Shown here: positions 1-10,003 of the stretch, piece by piece
Numbering within the stretch: position 1 is the stretch's first letter
How the letters are laid out: each line of letters opens with the position of its first letter
DNA from: Acanthosoma haemorrhoidale
Lineage: Eukaryota; Arthropoda; Insecta; Hemiptera; Acanthosomatidae
Assembly (NCBI GenBank): GCA_930367205.1
Contig: OV884011.1
Span: forward strand, 85,235,474-85,299,473
DNA length: 64,000 nucleotides
Direction: 5' to 3'
Position numbers and translations under genes: made by a program
The notes under the pieces: generated by a model
The model's database searches: none
What the model was told of the DNA's origin: nothing
The model's input: the letters and a program-made list of their open reading frames with translations, nothing else

Positions 1-1937
1 ATGTGTAGGTATGAGGTCTCTCCCTTATTTCTAATTTTCTTTTTATTAATATTTTTTTTTGTTTTTTCTTACTGAATTGTTGATCAACGAAGAACTAAAA
101 AGTTTCTTAAATACTATTTAAATGATTTTGAAAATTGTTGGTTAAATTGGTCTTTGCTAATCTGTTTAAGAAATTAAAAAAAATTGCAGTTAATAATAAG
201 TACCCGTTCACTATTGTTGGCTCTCCAAACTTAATATTTTTGGGTATCATTCAATTTGTTTCTGGGTTACCGTCCTTAATATCATGTGGTGGGACAAGCA
301 GGCCTTTAAATCTTTGATAGTTTTTGTGCAATGACTTCACTTGACTACAATATTAAATGATAGAGAAGTGGGAACTTTTTTACCAGATCAATTGTGTCAT
401 TTTCGCTATTTAACAAAAATATATTTAACAAATACATGCATACACTATGGGGATTGTGCTGATTATTTGCTCCATACATCATGTTTCGAGTGCGTGGGTA
501 CCCTAGTCCTCCAGTGATGACATGACGAAAGGAAGTATCCTCCATATCTTGCGTGGCTCGCACTTTATTATCTGCACAGATAAGACATCCTTTTGTCCAG
601 ATGTTAGGCATCAGTTTCGACGAGGGAAGTGAACGCCATTCTCCATAGGATGTGATTGCTTGTAAAGTGTTAGACAAATTATTTTAGCATTGCACAAAGG
701 GAGCAAGCACGTTATTTTGAAAACCGCTTTAAAAATGCAATACAAATTGTACATATACAGGTATCAGTAGCCTCTTATGGACAAAATATAACTTGTCCTA
801 AAACTCTAGCTAAGCTTTTAAGCTGGAACTAGAGAAATTCAAAAAATCAGAGAAAAGCGGGTCAGCAGCTAATCTTAATAATTCATCAAGTTAGAAAGGT
901 GACAACTTTTTCTATTTATTCTAACTTAACCTAACGTCAACAAGCGTTATCAGTGGACGTTGTGGAATTTTCCTTTGAAATTTCAACTCAACAATACCGC
1001 AGTAAATACAGGTAAAGGAAACACAATTGCTCCGTACAGGTTTCAAACTAAAGACTCTCCTTTTAGATTCAATTACCTGTTAGCCGTAAACTAAACTTTT
1101 TACTTCCTCATACTAACAATACTCGTTTAAAAGAATCACTCAGGGAACTTGAAGCATGGAAAGTTCTTTAATTAAGATTTTATATATATTCAAGAGAAAG
1201 GAGAAGGACCGAAAATAACAAATTTTAAGATTATGAAAACCCTCTTTTTCTCTGCAGATATTCTAAAATAAAACGATCGTCGGATACAGCTCTGTATTTT
1301 TTATATATATATGTTATATATGCAATGTTTAGCTCATATTGGGAACAGAATTTTTGTTTTTGTACTAGTTTTTATTAGGTTGTCGAAAGTCGTCAACTAG
1401 CATTTAGTCAAACTGATATACCGATGGCTAGCTATGAATTGTTTTATGCTCAAAACTAACTGTTCTGTAGTTGTCTACAAGTCACCTCGTTCTCGCCAGA
1501 TCCTTCAGACCGTTACATAGTAAATAGGGTTTATGGCCGCTGTTGAAAACCGTTAATCTCGATCCCACATCCATTTATTATCGGTTATTTTATTTCTGTA
1601 TTCGTATTTTATACATTTAGCTGAATGTTATCAAACCAACAAAAAATTCATTCTTAACCGAAAAATATTAGATTAGATTTAGTATCTCATAAAATCATTC
1701 TAGTTCAATCAAATCATTTTACGATTTCATTGACTCAAGCTCTTCATTATTGCTAAATCTCAACAATGTTGCGCAACATTGCAAGTCGACTTGTTTGGGG
1801 GAAGTTTGGATCAGACTTGGACATAGTTAGTTATAAAATGCTAAGAAAATAATATAATCCTAATATTAATATTATATATAAGGCTAAAAGCCCCTTCTAG
1901 TGTATACTTGCCTCGGGACTTCATGGAAGTATCTGGT
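1..1937. other. AT-rich stretch, no gene recognised
   Basis: No reading frame in this stretch looks coding, and the short open frames lack recognisable motifs. It is A/T-rich with short homopolymers and small ATATAT runs near 1305 and 1870. A 110-codon open frame on the - strand at 345-677 has no motif I recognise and I treat it as chance. Most likely intergenic or intronic. Confidence 0.6.
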
Positions 1938-2055
1938 GTTTTTTTTTTTGTTTTTTTTTTTCCGCCTTACCTGAGGCTGAGCCTCAAACGGGCTTGCACC
2001 ACAAGCCCGTGAAGCGGGCTCGTGGGGTTACGTAGCCTGTGGTGCGCGTATTCCG
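1938..2055 (-). mobile_element. 3' tail of a retroposon (poly-A on - strand)
   Basis: Read on the - strand, a GC-rich segment with repeated CGGGCTT/AAGCCCG words runs straight into interrupted A runs (seen on + as T runs at 1940-1962). A GC-rich end followed by an A tail, inserted in AT-rich DNA, is what a 5'-truncated LINE or SINE copy looks like. A short open frame on the same strand ends just before the tail. The family is not assigned, and the 5' limit is approximate because the sequence passes into the gag-like relic on the other strand. Confidence 0.45.
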
Positions 2056-2059
2056 GTGC

Positions 2060-2760
2060 AATGGGTGCAATACGATTAACACCTTTATATGTAATAAACA
2101 ACAAGAAATATTATCACAAAAGGTACTAATTGTAGACCACGTTCTTAGAAATTTACCATCAAGACTTATGGACGAACTCAACTATTTTATTATTAACAAC
2201 CTGATACAAATGAAAAACGTTTTATATAATAACTGTAGGATCATAATGGAAGACATGTATCCTCAAGGAAACACTAACAACAGTCAACAAGAATACCGAC
2301 CCAGACAAAACAATTATAGGAGAAATGACTATAATGGGCCACAATTTCAACCTCGACAGTACCAAAATAACTCAAGAAATAATTTTCAACAAAACAATGA
2401 CTGAACATATCAATAACTATCAGCAACGTAATGAACCTCGTCAGAACTTTATAAATAACGAAGAACGACTTAACTTTCAAAGACTTCAACAAACGTCATT
2501 CCCATCACAAACAACCCTTCAATCCACATTTACAAAACACCGTGTCAATGCGAACTGTTTGAAGTAACGAAGTGCATCACTTAAACGAACCTCGCCCACT
2601 AGAACAAGAGAACGAAACATTGAAACATAAAGTTAAAGACTTGGAGGACAAACTTGAACATTTTTTTCAGGACTAGGCAAACCACAACCGTCCCCCAACA
2701 TCAACTAAAACTGGTGAAATAAACTCCATCCATTCCACTGGAATAAAGTCCACTGACTTT
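2060..2760 (+). pseudogene. Relic of an LTR-retrotransposon gag C-terminus
   Basis: Reading frames at 2039-2404 and 2325-2567 encode a low-complexity tail very rich in Asn, Gln, Arg and Tyr, with segments such as RPRQNNYRRN and QFQPRQYQNN. It is followed in a shifted frame near 2580-2670 by a short Leu/Glu/Lys-rich stretch (KHKVKDLEDKLEHFF). An N/Q/R-rich nucleic-acid-binding tail without zinc knuckles is known from gag proteins of gypsy-like insect elements, and the upstream part could be the end of a capsid region. Several stops and shifts break it, and no protease or reverse transcriptase follows, so it is a fragment. The gag assignment is inferred from composition and not from a diagnostic motif. 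It could instead be another disordered RNA-binding protein. Confidence 0.4.
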
Positions 2761-2764
2761 ATTG

Positions 2765-3310
2765 AAACTAGTTATTGCCTTATTAATGTTGCAATGTTAA
2801 TGTTCTCATTCACACCATGTTTGCAATTTTCATTCATTCGCTCATTCATACAGTATTTACAAACAGCCCAGAGACCTCCCAAATCCACATGGTTATCACC
2901 TCTCTCGCATGCGAAAGAGGAAGTGATGTCTTGGGAAGTCCCCCACGCTCCTCGGTCAGCCACGTCCCCGGATACGAGCCAGTGGAGGCTGACGAAGAGC
3001 GCGAGAGCCACATACGCGCGGAGAAACTGGCCATTACCAGACTCCCACTGTCACGTATTTATAGCAGGTCACGAGGCCACTGCCGTTTTAGTCTCCAAGG
3101 AGGATTATAGGGATGATTGGTGCAATGTAATGACCGTCCAACGGGATTAGGGTGGTTGGATAGGTTACTATGGAACTTTATGTCATGCACTTGGAAGGGA
3201 TGAGTTTAATAATGTGAGGTATATTAAGATGGTTATGAAGGTTTTGTTGCTGACGTAATAAGGGACGGTGAAGATGAGGCGTCATTGAAATTGGACAGTA
3301 ATGGAATGTT
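2765..3310 (-). mobile_element. LINE-B fragment (end of RT ORF plus 3' UTR)
   Basis: Read on the - strand this matches the 3' part of the better-preserved LINE-B copy at 60596-61695. Shared blocks are the end of the ORF2 coding region (CCATAGTAACCTATCCAACC, around 3148-3170) and the 3' UTR with its GGGGGACTTCCCAAGAC-type block and repeated TATGAATG words. It is 5'-truncated near 3310. Open frames on both strands here (2794-3150 and neighbours) are by-products of the GC-richer UTR. Jockey-type assignment comes from the 60.6-kb copy. Confidence 0.75.
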
Positions 3311-4221
3311 TCCAGAGAAGAGGAAAGTGCGTAGTTCGGATAATGTAATTATAAATGTAGGTTAGGAAGATATTTATTTTTAGAAATACAGAACAAGATT
3401 TAGGAAAAGTAGTTTATACATATTTTTAAATCATTTCATCCAGCCAAGGTACTAAACCTTCAGCTGATATAAAGTAATCTCAAAATTCATTTCTGATTCT
3501 CTGTAATTCATTTGGAGATCTCAGTACTGTTTGTAGTCCTAGAAGTCGTGATTCTTAATTTTGAATCTGCAGGCTTCAGGTATTCCTTACTCTCCAGTAT
3601 TCTTAGGCCTCCAGTACTCCTATAAGTTCCCAACACTTAGATTTTGCCTTGACAATAATGCCAGGTGGAGAGTAGTTTTTTTTTTTAAATGGTATCTGAA
3701 AAAAATATGCAATTAGCCACTTGCAAGCACCACCGAATCCAATTTACTGGTATGTGTTCCTATAGGTTTTCAATAGTGTTCCTCAAAAACATTTCAATAG
3801 AGCGGCGTGCACGACATAGACGATAATTGAATATTCTATCAGCACGTGATAATGATCGGTTGTTGTAGCCAGGGCATGGCTTCGTCATATTTCATGTCAG
3901 AGGAAACGTATTATCTGCTACAAACAAGAACGAGACGGGGTTTTTCTACCTAGCAATAAGGTGGGCTGAGACAAACCCAATGACCCACTGTGGACAAATA
4001 TGTTTTGAACCTTCAAATTTCAAGACCCGAATGTTGAAACTGACGATACGGACACGCAAACATGACGATCATACGTATAAGACGAGAAAAACTCACTATG
4101 TGAAACGGAAATTAATGCTGCTGCGTATGTATAGTGCGCCGAAAAACTCATAAAGTAGAGAGTGTTTTTCAAATGAAACATTGGAATGCATGAAAACTAT
4201 GGCCCAAGATGTTATAAGTAG
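3311..4221. other. No gene recognised
   Basis: AT-rich sequence without a convincing coding frame, RNA gene or terminal repeats. The first 150 bases may still be decayed LINE-B sequence, but I could not align them by eye. Confidence 0.5.
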
Positions 4222-4500
4222 AGATAGTTTCACATTGTTTGGGGACTTTGTTGCGGACTCTTTTAGGACAAGCTATAGACAGCATATTCGGTCTATACAA
4301 GCTATACTTCCAAATAAGAGCTTATCAAGCGAAAGCAGTCTACAAGAGTGATGCTATGGGGAAAACTCAAGGGAGTTTGAGTGGTTTTCCCGTTTTAAAA
4401 GGATATACCTCCTTCTGGTTGTCCTTCGACTCCCCGAACCAACGAGAATGTCGAAAAAATTTGGAAAATGTTACAATTAAGTAATGACGTTCCTATACAC
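4222..4500 (+). pseudogene. Mariner transposase N-terminal fragment
   Basis: Reading across frames gives the N-terminal DNA-binding part of a mariner transposase. SDAMGKTQ is followed by FKRGYTSF, then in another frame by GCPSTPRTNENVEKIWKML. In mariner proteins this order is helix-turn-helix, a W-x-x-x-F-K-x-G segment and the GRPSTS-x-x-DEN-x-x-K linker, and the match is clear. At least two frameshifts separate the pieces. The catalytic DD34D region and terminal repeats are absent, so this is a dead fragment. It appears distinct from the mariner at 27.3 kb because the linker sequences differ. Confidence 0.65.
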
Positions 4501-5082
4501 TATTTTTCATTAAAAATCTTTCATTATTATGCTTCATTATTTAATATTATTTTATTTTTGTTTTTGTTTCTTACATATTAGGTTCCCTAAAATTTTATTT
4601 CTACAATCTACAATGTATGAATAATAAAAAATAAAGCAATATCAAATCTCCGTTAGAAAAAATAAGAGACTTTTTCAAAATTACCTTGATATTTGTTTTC
4701 AAAACACCGATGATGGCTTTACACATTTCTGGAATAAATAAAGATATACTTTGTTTAGAATTCTTGAAAGTATACATGAGACTTATACGAATCTCCGCTT
4801 GCAATTTGGCGGAGGGGGTTGCAATGCTCACGATTGGCGAAATCGGAGTTTTAAAATTCGTATTTTAGGAGTTGAGAAAACTTATAAACAAATTTTTTCA
4901 TCCACTCATCATTGGTTACTTGGTTTCTCGTCTAACTTACACACGTCAGATCTGGGGTAATTATTTGGGTCTATTGTAAAATTACAGATCGATCAAATAA
5001 TAATTAATAACATCGTCATGACAAATACAGTCACATTTTTGATTGACAAAATTTTTACAATAAAAGTAGCAAATGGTTTTTT
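4501..5082. other. No gene recognised
   Basis: AT-rich filler between the mariner fragment and the retroposon insertion. The short open frames at 4601-4960 on both strands overlap one another and show no motif. Confidence 0.5.
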
Positions 5083-5299
5083 AAGGTGGCACAGCCACCA
5101 GTGGACTCTCACCACTGTACCGTAACAATCAACCTCCACCGAGGATTCCCACACTCCTTACCCCTCTCACCCACCTTCAAGCAGGTCCTCCTAGTGCAAG
5201 GATCCGGTCACCCTAAATATTTTATATTTCTCCCTCATCCTAAAATTCTAACTAGAGAGCTTAGAGGGAAAAAAAATAAATAAAAATAAGGTGGCACAG
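5083..5299 (+). mobile_element. 193-bp retroposon with 12-bp target-site duplications
   Basis: A perfect 12-bp direct repeat AAGGTGGCACAG lies at 5083-5094 and 5288-5299. It brackets a GC-richer 193-bp insert (5095-5287) that ends in an A-rich tail (GAGGGAAAAAAAATAAATA...). A target duplication of this size plus an A tail at one end is the signature of target-primed reverse transcription, so this is a short LINE-type or SINE-type insertion on the + strand. The perfect duplication suggests it is fairly recent. I could not match it to the other LINEs in the window. Its 3' edge lies 109 bases upstream of the MRL-like exon, inside what would be the preceding intron. Confidence 0.8.
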
Positions 5300-5408
5300 G
5301 AAAAAATCCAATGATAATGTATCTCTTAATTTATAAATTCGATTTGTCAATACATTTATTTATAGCTAAGTATATACATTTTAGTATAGTGACTTGTGTA
5401 TGTTGCAG

Positions 5409-5489
5409 ATGACGGAAGATGATGGGCTAGGCGAAGACCCTGAGGCTCTGCTCAATGCATGGCTTGGTGAGCTAGACACCCTCACCATG
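5409..5489 (+). CDS. pico: Coding exon of an MRL-family adaptor (pico/RIAM/lamellipodin-like), talin-binding motif
   Basis: This 81-nt, 27-codon exon starts right after a splice acceptor (TATGTTGCAG) and ends at a strong donor (ATG|GTAAGT). It encodes an acidic segment followed by DPEALLNAWLGELDTLTM. The core LGExDxLT matches the N-terminal amphipathic helix of RIAM and lamellipodin (FSTLLGEMDLLTQ in RIAM), which binds talin. MRL proteins link Ras/Rap GTPases, talin and Ena/VASP to actin at the leading edge. The exon begins with ATG, which may be the initiator or an internal Met, and both boundaries are in phase 0. No RA-PH domain exon or other exon of the gene is recognisable in the window, so the downstream intron would be very long. 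The alternative is a chance open segment, but splice signals, codon use and motif agree. Confidence 0.7.
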
Positions 5490-8290
5490 GTAAGTGATTT
5501 TCCTTAAGTATGCATTTAGTTATCCCGTTGTTGGGGTTCTCAAAGTGAGAGAAATATGGCAACTGAGCATCATAGCGACGTAGTCTGGCTCCGAACCCTA
5601 TGTGGTCCCTCCCGTGTGCTTTGGTCGTAATACTTTTCTTAATTACTCATACCTTACCATACAATAGTTCCCTTAGATTCGCCTGAGGATCTATAACTAT
5701 CTGTAAATTTAAAGGAGCTATGAAAAAAAAAACAATGGTTCTTAAAAAAAACGTTCCTATTTTGTATCTAATATTTCTAGCTCACATGATGTTTAAAAAA
5801 AATAATTCTTCCACATTTGATTATGGTAATATTGTACCTACTCAGTGCATCATCTTGGGGAGCACCTCCCACGACGGTGTTTTGATATTGCATGGCTGTT
5901 GGTCAGGGAATTGTTTATCGACCAAAACAAGTTTTCGTTATAGTTAAAATCATTTTTCAGCTCTAGAAAAATCACTACTTTGCTGAGGTACAATCGGAAT
6001 GCCTGGTGGAAGTCTGTCTCTAGTTTCATAAGTTTGTCTTACGTGCTCCATCGACCTATGGTAAGTCTCTTGATCCACAGGTATTGTCAATATAATAGGT
6101 AAGTGGAGCAATTTTTAGTTTTGGGGCTTATAAAAGACAATGTGATGACGTAAAAAAAGAAAGAAAAAATTTTTATTATTAAGAGTATATCACTGAAGGT
6201 TGCAACGTTTAGTCGAAAGCACTCCCTGAATACAAATATTTTGCTAAGCTGCAAAATATTATTTTACATCCTATAAAAGGCGTCTATTTTAGCCTGCACC
6301 GAATAGTCTTGATTAGGGTTTTTGGTTTTAAAAAAACAACCTATCTAACCCTAAAAAAGAGGGTTAAATTATTTCAATTGCAAATAACGATGATGAACAC
6401 TCATTATTAAATTCAAATAAAAATGAAACGATTCACTATCAATTTTAACTATACTTACTGCTCTTCTTTCTGGTGTGAGTAATACATCGATTTGTTAATA
6501 ATTCACCAGAAGGAGGGTTGGTTTTTCCATCTTAGGTCGTTTCTCTTTGTTCCTTTGTTTTTTTTCGTTCTTCTCTCATTATAAATCGTTAATCCAACAC
6601 TCTCTTTATCGATACTTTAAAGATGAATGGAATCATTCCAGCTATTGGTTCATTAAATTCTTCACTTAACTAAATGTTGATTTATTTTATCTTTGAATAC
6701 TTTCATTGCTTCTAAGATGTCTTTTTTTAGAGGTAATCGCATAATGAATTTCTTTTACTTCCTTGAATTCATAAAATCATCTCTTTATTTATTAATCTTA
6801 ATGGTTTTATCCTTGAATTAAAATTTCCGTTGATTTGAAGAAAAAAAAACGCAATGTGGGGTCCAAATTATATTTTTTTTTTTTTAAATACAACAAACTC
6901 ACTTCTGTGAAGTAATAATTTCTTCTTGCTCATGAAGATAGCGGTACAAAATATTCTATCTAACTGAATGGCGTTTTCTATAATTGATGTCCCACTCTAT
7001 TATTTTCTTAAGTACACAGCATAGGATTATTTTCATCATTAACACAGGATATGTGTTAATGATAAAAAAAAAATATTTTTAAAAATTTGTTAACACCATT
7101 TATAACATTGTTATCAGGACCACTTGCATCGTTTTTGCGATCGCTACATGTAGAACTAACATGCACGTGAATGACGATACTCTAGCTCCCGAATAAAAGT
7201 AGAGCCTTCGTCAATATAATAGTACCAAATGAATCTTCCTAGTTCATGGATACATACCATATAGTGATCACTGCAACATTCTTAACGGAATCCCATCAAC
7301 ATTTGTTCCCACTTTAATATTTTACTATACTATTTATATGTATGTATATTATGATTAGACATGCATGTTTATGCACCGTTTTGGAGCGCTGGCAATATAA
7401 ACCGATACCTCCTTTATAAGTCGTCAAGGTAATAGACTACTCTGTATTTAGCTATATGCTTCATGGGAGAGCCCCTACTCTTAACAGAGAATTAATCGGC
7501 ATTAGCTATGGCTGTTTTGTTTATTAATATCCAATTTTATGGCACTGTCTTCACCGAAAAGGTTTGTAATTAGTCATGGAGTACCTTCCATAGTTTGACT
7601 GAGACGATACCACCATGGACATCTGGAACCTTCATAGCGTACAATATAAATGAATAATTATTAGTTTTGGTATGTATTCCCACTGCTTTTATAAATATTA
7701 ACCTAAGAAAATGGTTCCTTAAGCTAAGGTAGCCCTAACCTAAGGTAAGAAAAATATCAGACCTGATATTGTTGGGGTGATTCCTAGTCTAATTATAACC
7801 TGCTTAGCTCATCTTTTAAATCCTTTTACCTTTTATATGAGAGTGGCAATCTTTCAAAGGAGATTACAATGTATTTCATATAAAGTTACCGAGAAGCTTT
7901 TGCTATTTATTGCATTATATTTTTCAAATATTTACCAGACTAAAGGTTCACAGGGATTTACATACATCACTTTGGCTAATATAACATAAGAAACACTTAA
8001 CCAAAATATTAAATTTTGTTTGGAAACCCCTTTCCTCCTTTGGAAAACCGTTTTCTTGTTTGGACACACTGAGAACTGTTAATTAGTCAATTATTATTTT
8101 TAATTCCATTAAGATTAAGATTAAGGGTAATTCTCATGTAATCCCGAAATTCAGTTTTATCATAAGCTGACAAATAATATTGAAATGAATTTGTATTTAT
8201 TTTCCATGAATTTTTTGGTACTGATGATATAAGATTGTAATTATATAGTGGTCCCTAGAATAAACGTGTTTTACGAGGATTATGAGGATA
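5490..8290. other. AT-rich, probable intron
   Basis: Nothing coding stands out. Short open frames at 5720-5947 and 7777-7989 have no motif and biased AT-rich composition. It contains homopolymer A/T runs near 6840-6890 and 7070. If the exon at 5409 is real this is its downstream intron. Confidence 0.5.
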
Positions 8291-8305
8291 TATAAAAAAA
8301 TGAAA

Positions 8306-10003
8306 GTGAGGGAATGACGACTTTAGTGAAGGGAATGACCATTACAATCAATTTATAAAGCTTTGAAAATAAAATTGATTATTTTTATATTATTTTTTTA
8401 TTTAGTAATCAAATATTATTTTCTTACATTAGCTGAAACAGAAAATCACAAAGTTTCTGTAGTACAACATTAATTTAACTGGCATTTTAGCAACGGAGTA
8501 AAGTTCTCCTTTTATAATATTTAGTCTTAAAGATGATAAAACAATAGCTTCTTGAGCAAAATAAACGAAACAATGAAAACCTACTAACAAAAAGTTTTTT
8601 TTTTATCTATTCAGTCTCATAGTTACTAAAACAGTCTCATCTCAGTTCGCTATTTTAGTCTATTTCCTTTACGGAATAACATCCCTTTTTGATTAATGTT
8701 GGTGGCCTGATCTTCTGCTGAATTTGATTCCAGGCATACAACTGTTCATCCTTGATTATTGGGCATCTCCAAGATTTGGTTCCTCTTTTCATACACTTTA
8801 TTAAAGCACCATCCTCAAAAACTGATATTATTTCCCCTGGATAAACATTTTCGTCCCACTTGATAAGGACATGATCACCTATATTATAAGTGGAATTGTT
8901 ATATGTTGTACAAATAACATCATTCGATGAATGTGCACCATGTGTCTTGGTTCGTGTTTGTACTTTACTACGTATTGTTTTTTTAATGCAAGGATTTGAA
9001 GATGAGTAATACCCAAGGTGAAAATGTCTACATTTTCCTACACATTCAGAGCATGAAAGGCTTCTAAACTCCAGGAGATTACCAGTAAAGACAAATTGGC
9101 GAATTTTTTGAGTTCCACGGAATGCAGTGTGGTGTGTGACTGTTTAACTAAGTCTTCTATCTTTGCGATATTTGCAATGGTAACTTCTTATTTCTTCTTA
9201 TTCTGATTATTGAAGAACATCTAGCTAACAAAATGTCTTTGAGTGAACTCAAATCTACGATGTCTTGGCCTTCAGCTACTGTCGGCAGTTCTTTTTAAAG
9301 TGCCACCTACGCCATCAGGTGCACCTTTGCCATAGCCTGGTTCTGAATAATGCCATGAAAAAAATGTCATACCCGGAAATAAATCATTTATATGACGATA
9401 TACAATATGGAACATGAACTTGTTCTTGTATTGGTAGACAGGACTATCACTTAGTATATGTATTCTGTGAATGTTTAAATTCTGATTTTTAAGCCATTTA
9501 AAAACTGGTTCTAAGTGTGCCCATACCGCCACAGTATCGTGCCTGTTATTATCCGAAAGAGAACAAAAAGTTTGCGATTTAACGGTATCATTGCCACGTA
9601 AATATAACACTCCTGTATGGAGTGTGACTTGCCTTGCCCCTCCAAAACCCTTGCAGTAATTACTAACAATTAAAGTATTTACCTTTTGTTTTTCCAGGAT
9701 GTGGGGGAATGACAGTGAAAAATGTATTTTAAACAAAATATTAATTATATCTTTTTGCAACGCAAACTCCAGCACGCTCACGTTAAATTCGCCAAGTTGA
9801 CAGTACTACCAACTATCAAAAACTAATGGTAGCATTCATGTTTGATTAAAAATGTGTTCATATTTCGATTGTCAGTAGCGATGTGAGGGAATGATTTATT
9901 TTTATGAGACACGTGTATATTTTATTTTATCCGGTCTTTACTTTATAATCAAAATTAGGATTTGTTTCATCATTTGTAGCTTGGGACATAGTGATGGAAT
10001 GAT
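8306..10003 (+). repeat. Five copies of a GTGRGGGAATGA-like motif
   Basis: The words GTGAGGGAATGAC (8306), GTGAAGGGAATGACC (8326), GTGGGGGAATGAC (9701), GTGAGGGAATGATT (9883) and GTGATGGAATGATT (9991) all lie in the same orientation around, and in one case inside, the DGxGGTxKR pseudogene. A GC-rich 12-mer recurring in otherwise AT-rich DNA is unlikely by chance. It could be a set of protein-binding sites, such as subterminal sites of a mobile element, or the remains of a minisatellite. Confidence 0.4.
8655..9781 (-). pseudogene. Frameshifted member of the unnamed DGxGGTxKR protein family
   Basis: The first part (169 codons, 9272-9781) is open. Its order of motifs is QVTLHTGVLYLR, AVWAHLEPVF, a SDSPVYQYKN box, WHYSEPGYGKGAPDGVGGTL and KRTAD. 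I know this arrangement from uncharacterised proteins found in insects and other animals, often in many copies. After a stop at 9272 the same family continues in other frames: EGQDIVDLSSLKDILLAR, then a Cys/His cluster (SCSECVGKCRHFH), then an Asp/Trp-rich C-terminal domain with GDHVLIKWDENVYPGEI, ending at 8655. So one protein of about 370 residues has been split by several frameshifts and stops. The spaced Asp and Glu residues could belong to a nuclease or transposase fold, but that is speculation. It is probably dead here. Confidence 0.6.

Noticed and set aside
2794..3150. 118-codon + strand open frame
   Set aside because: It is the antisense of the LINE-B 3' UTR and ORF2 end; GC-richer sequence produces open frames on both strands.
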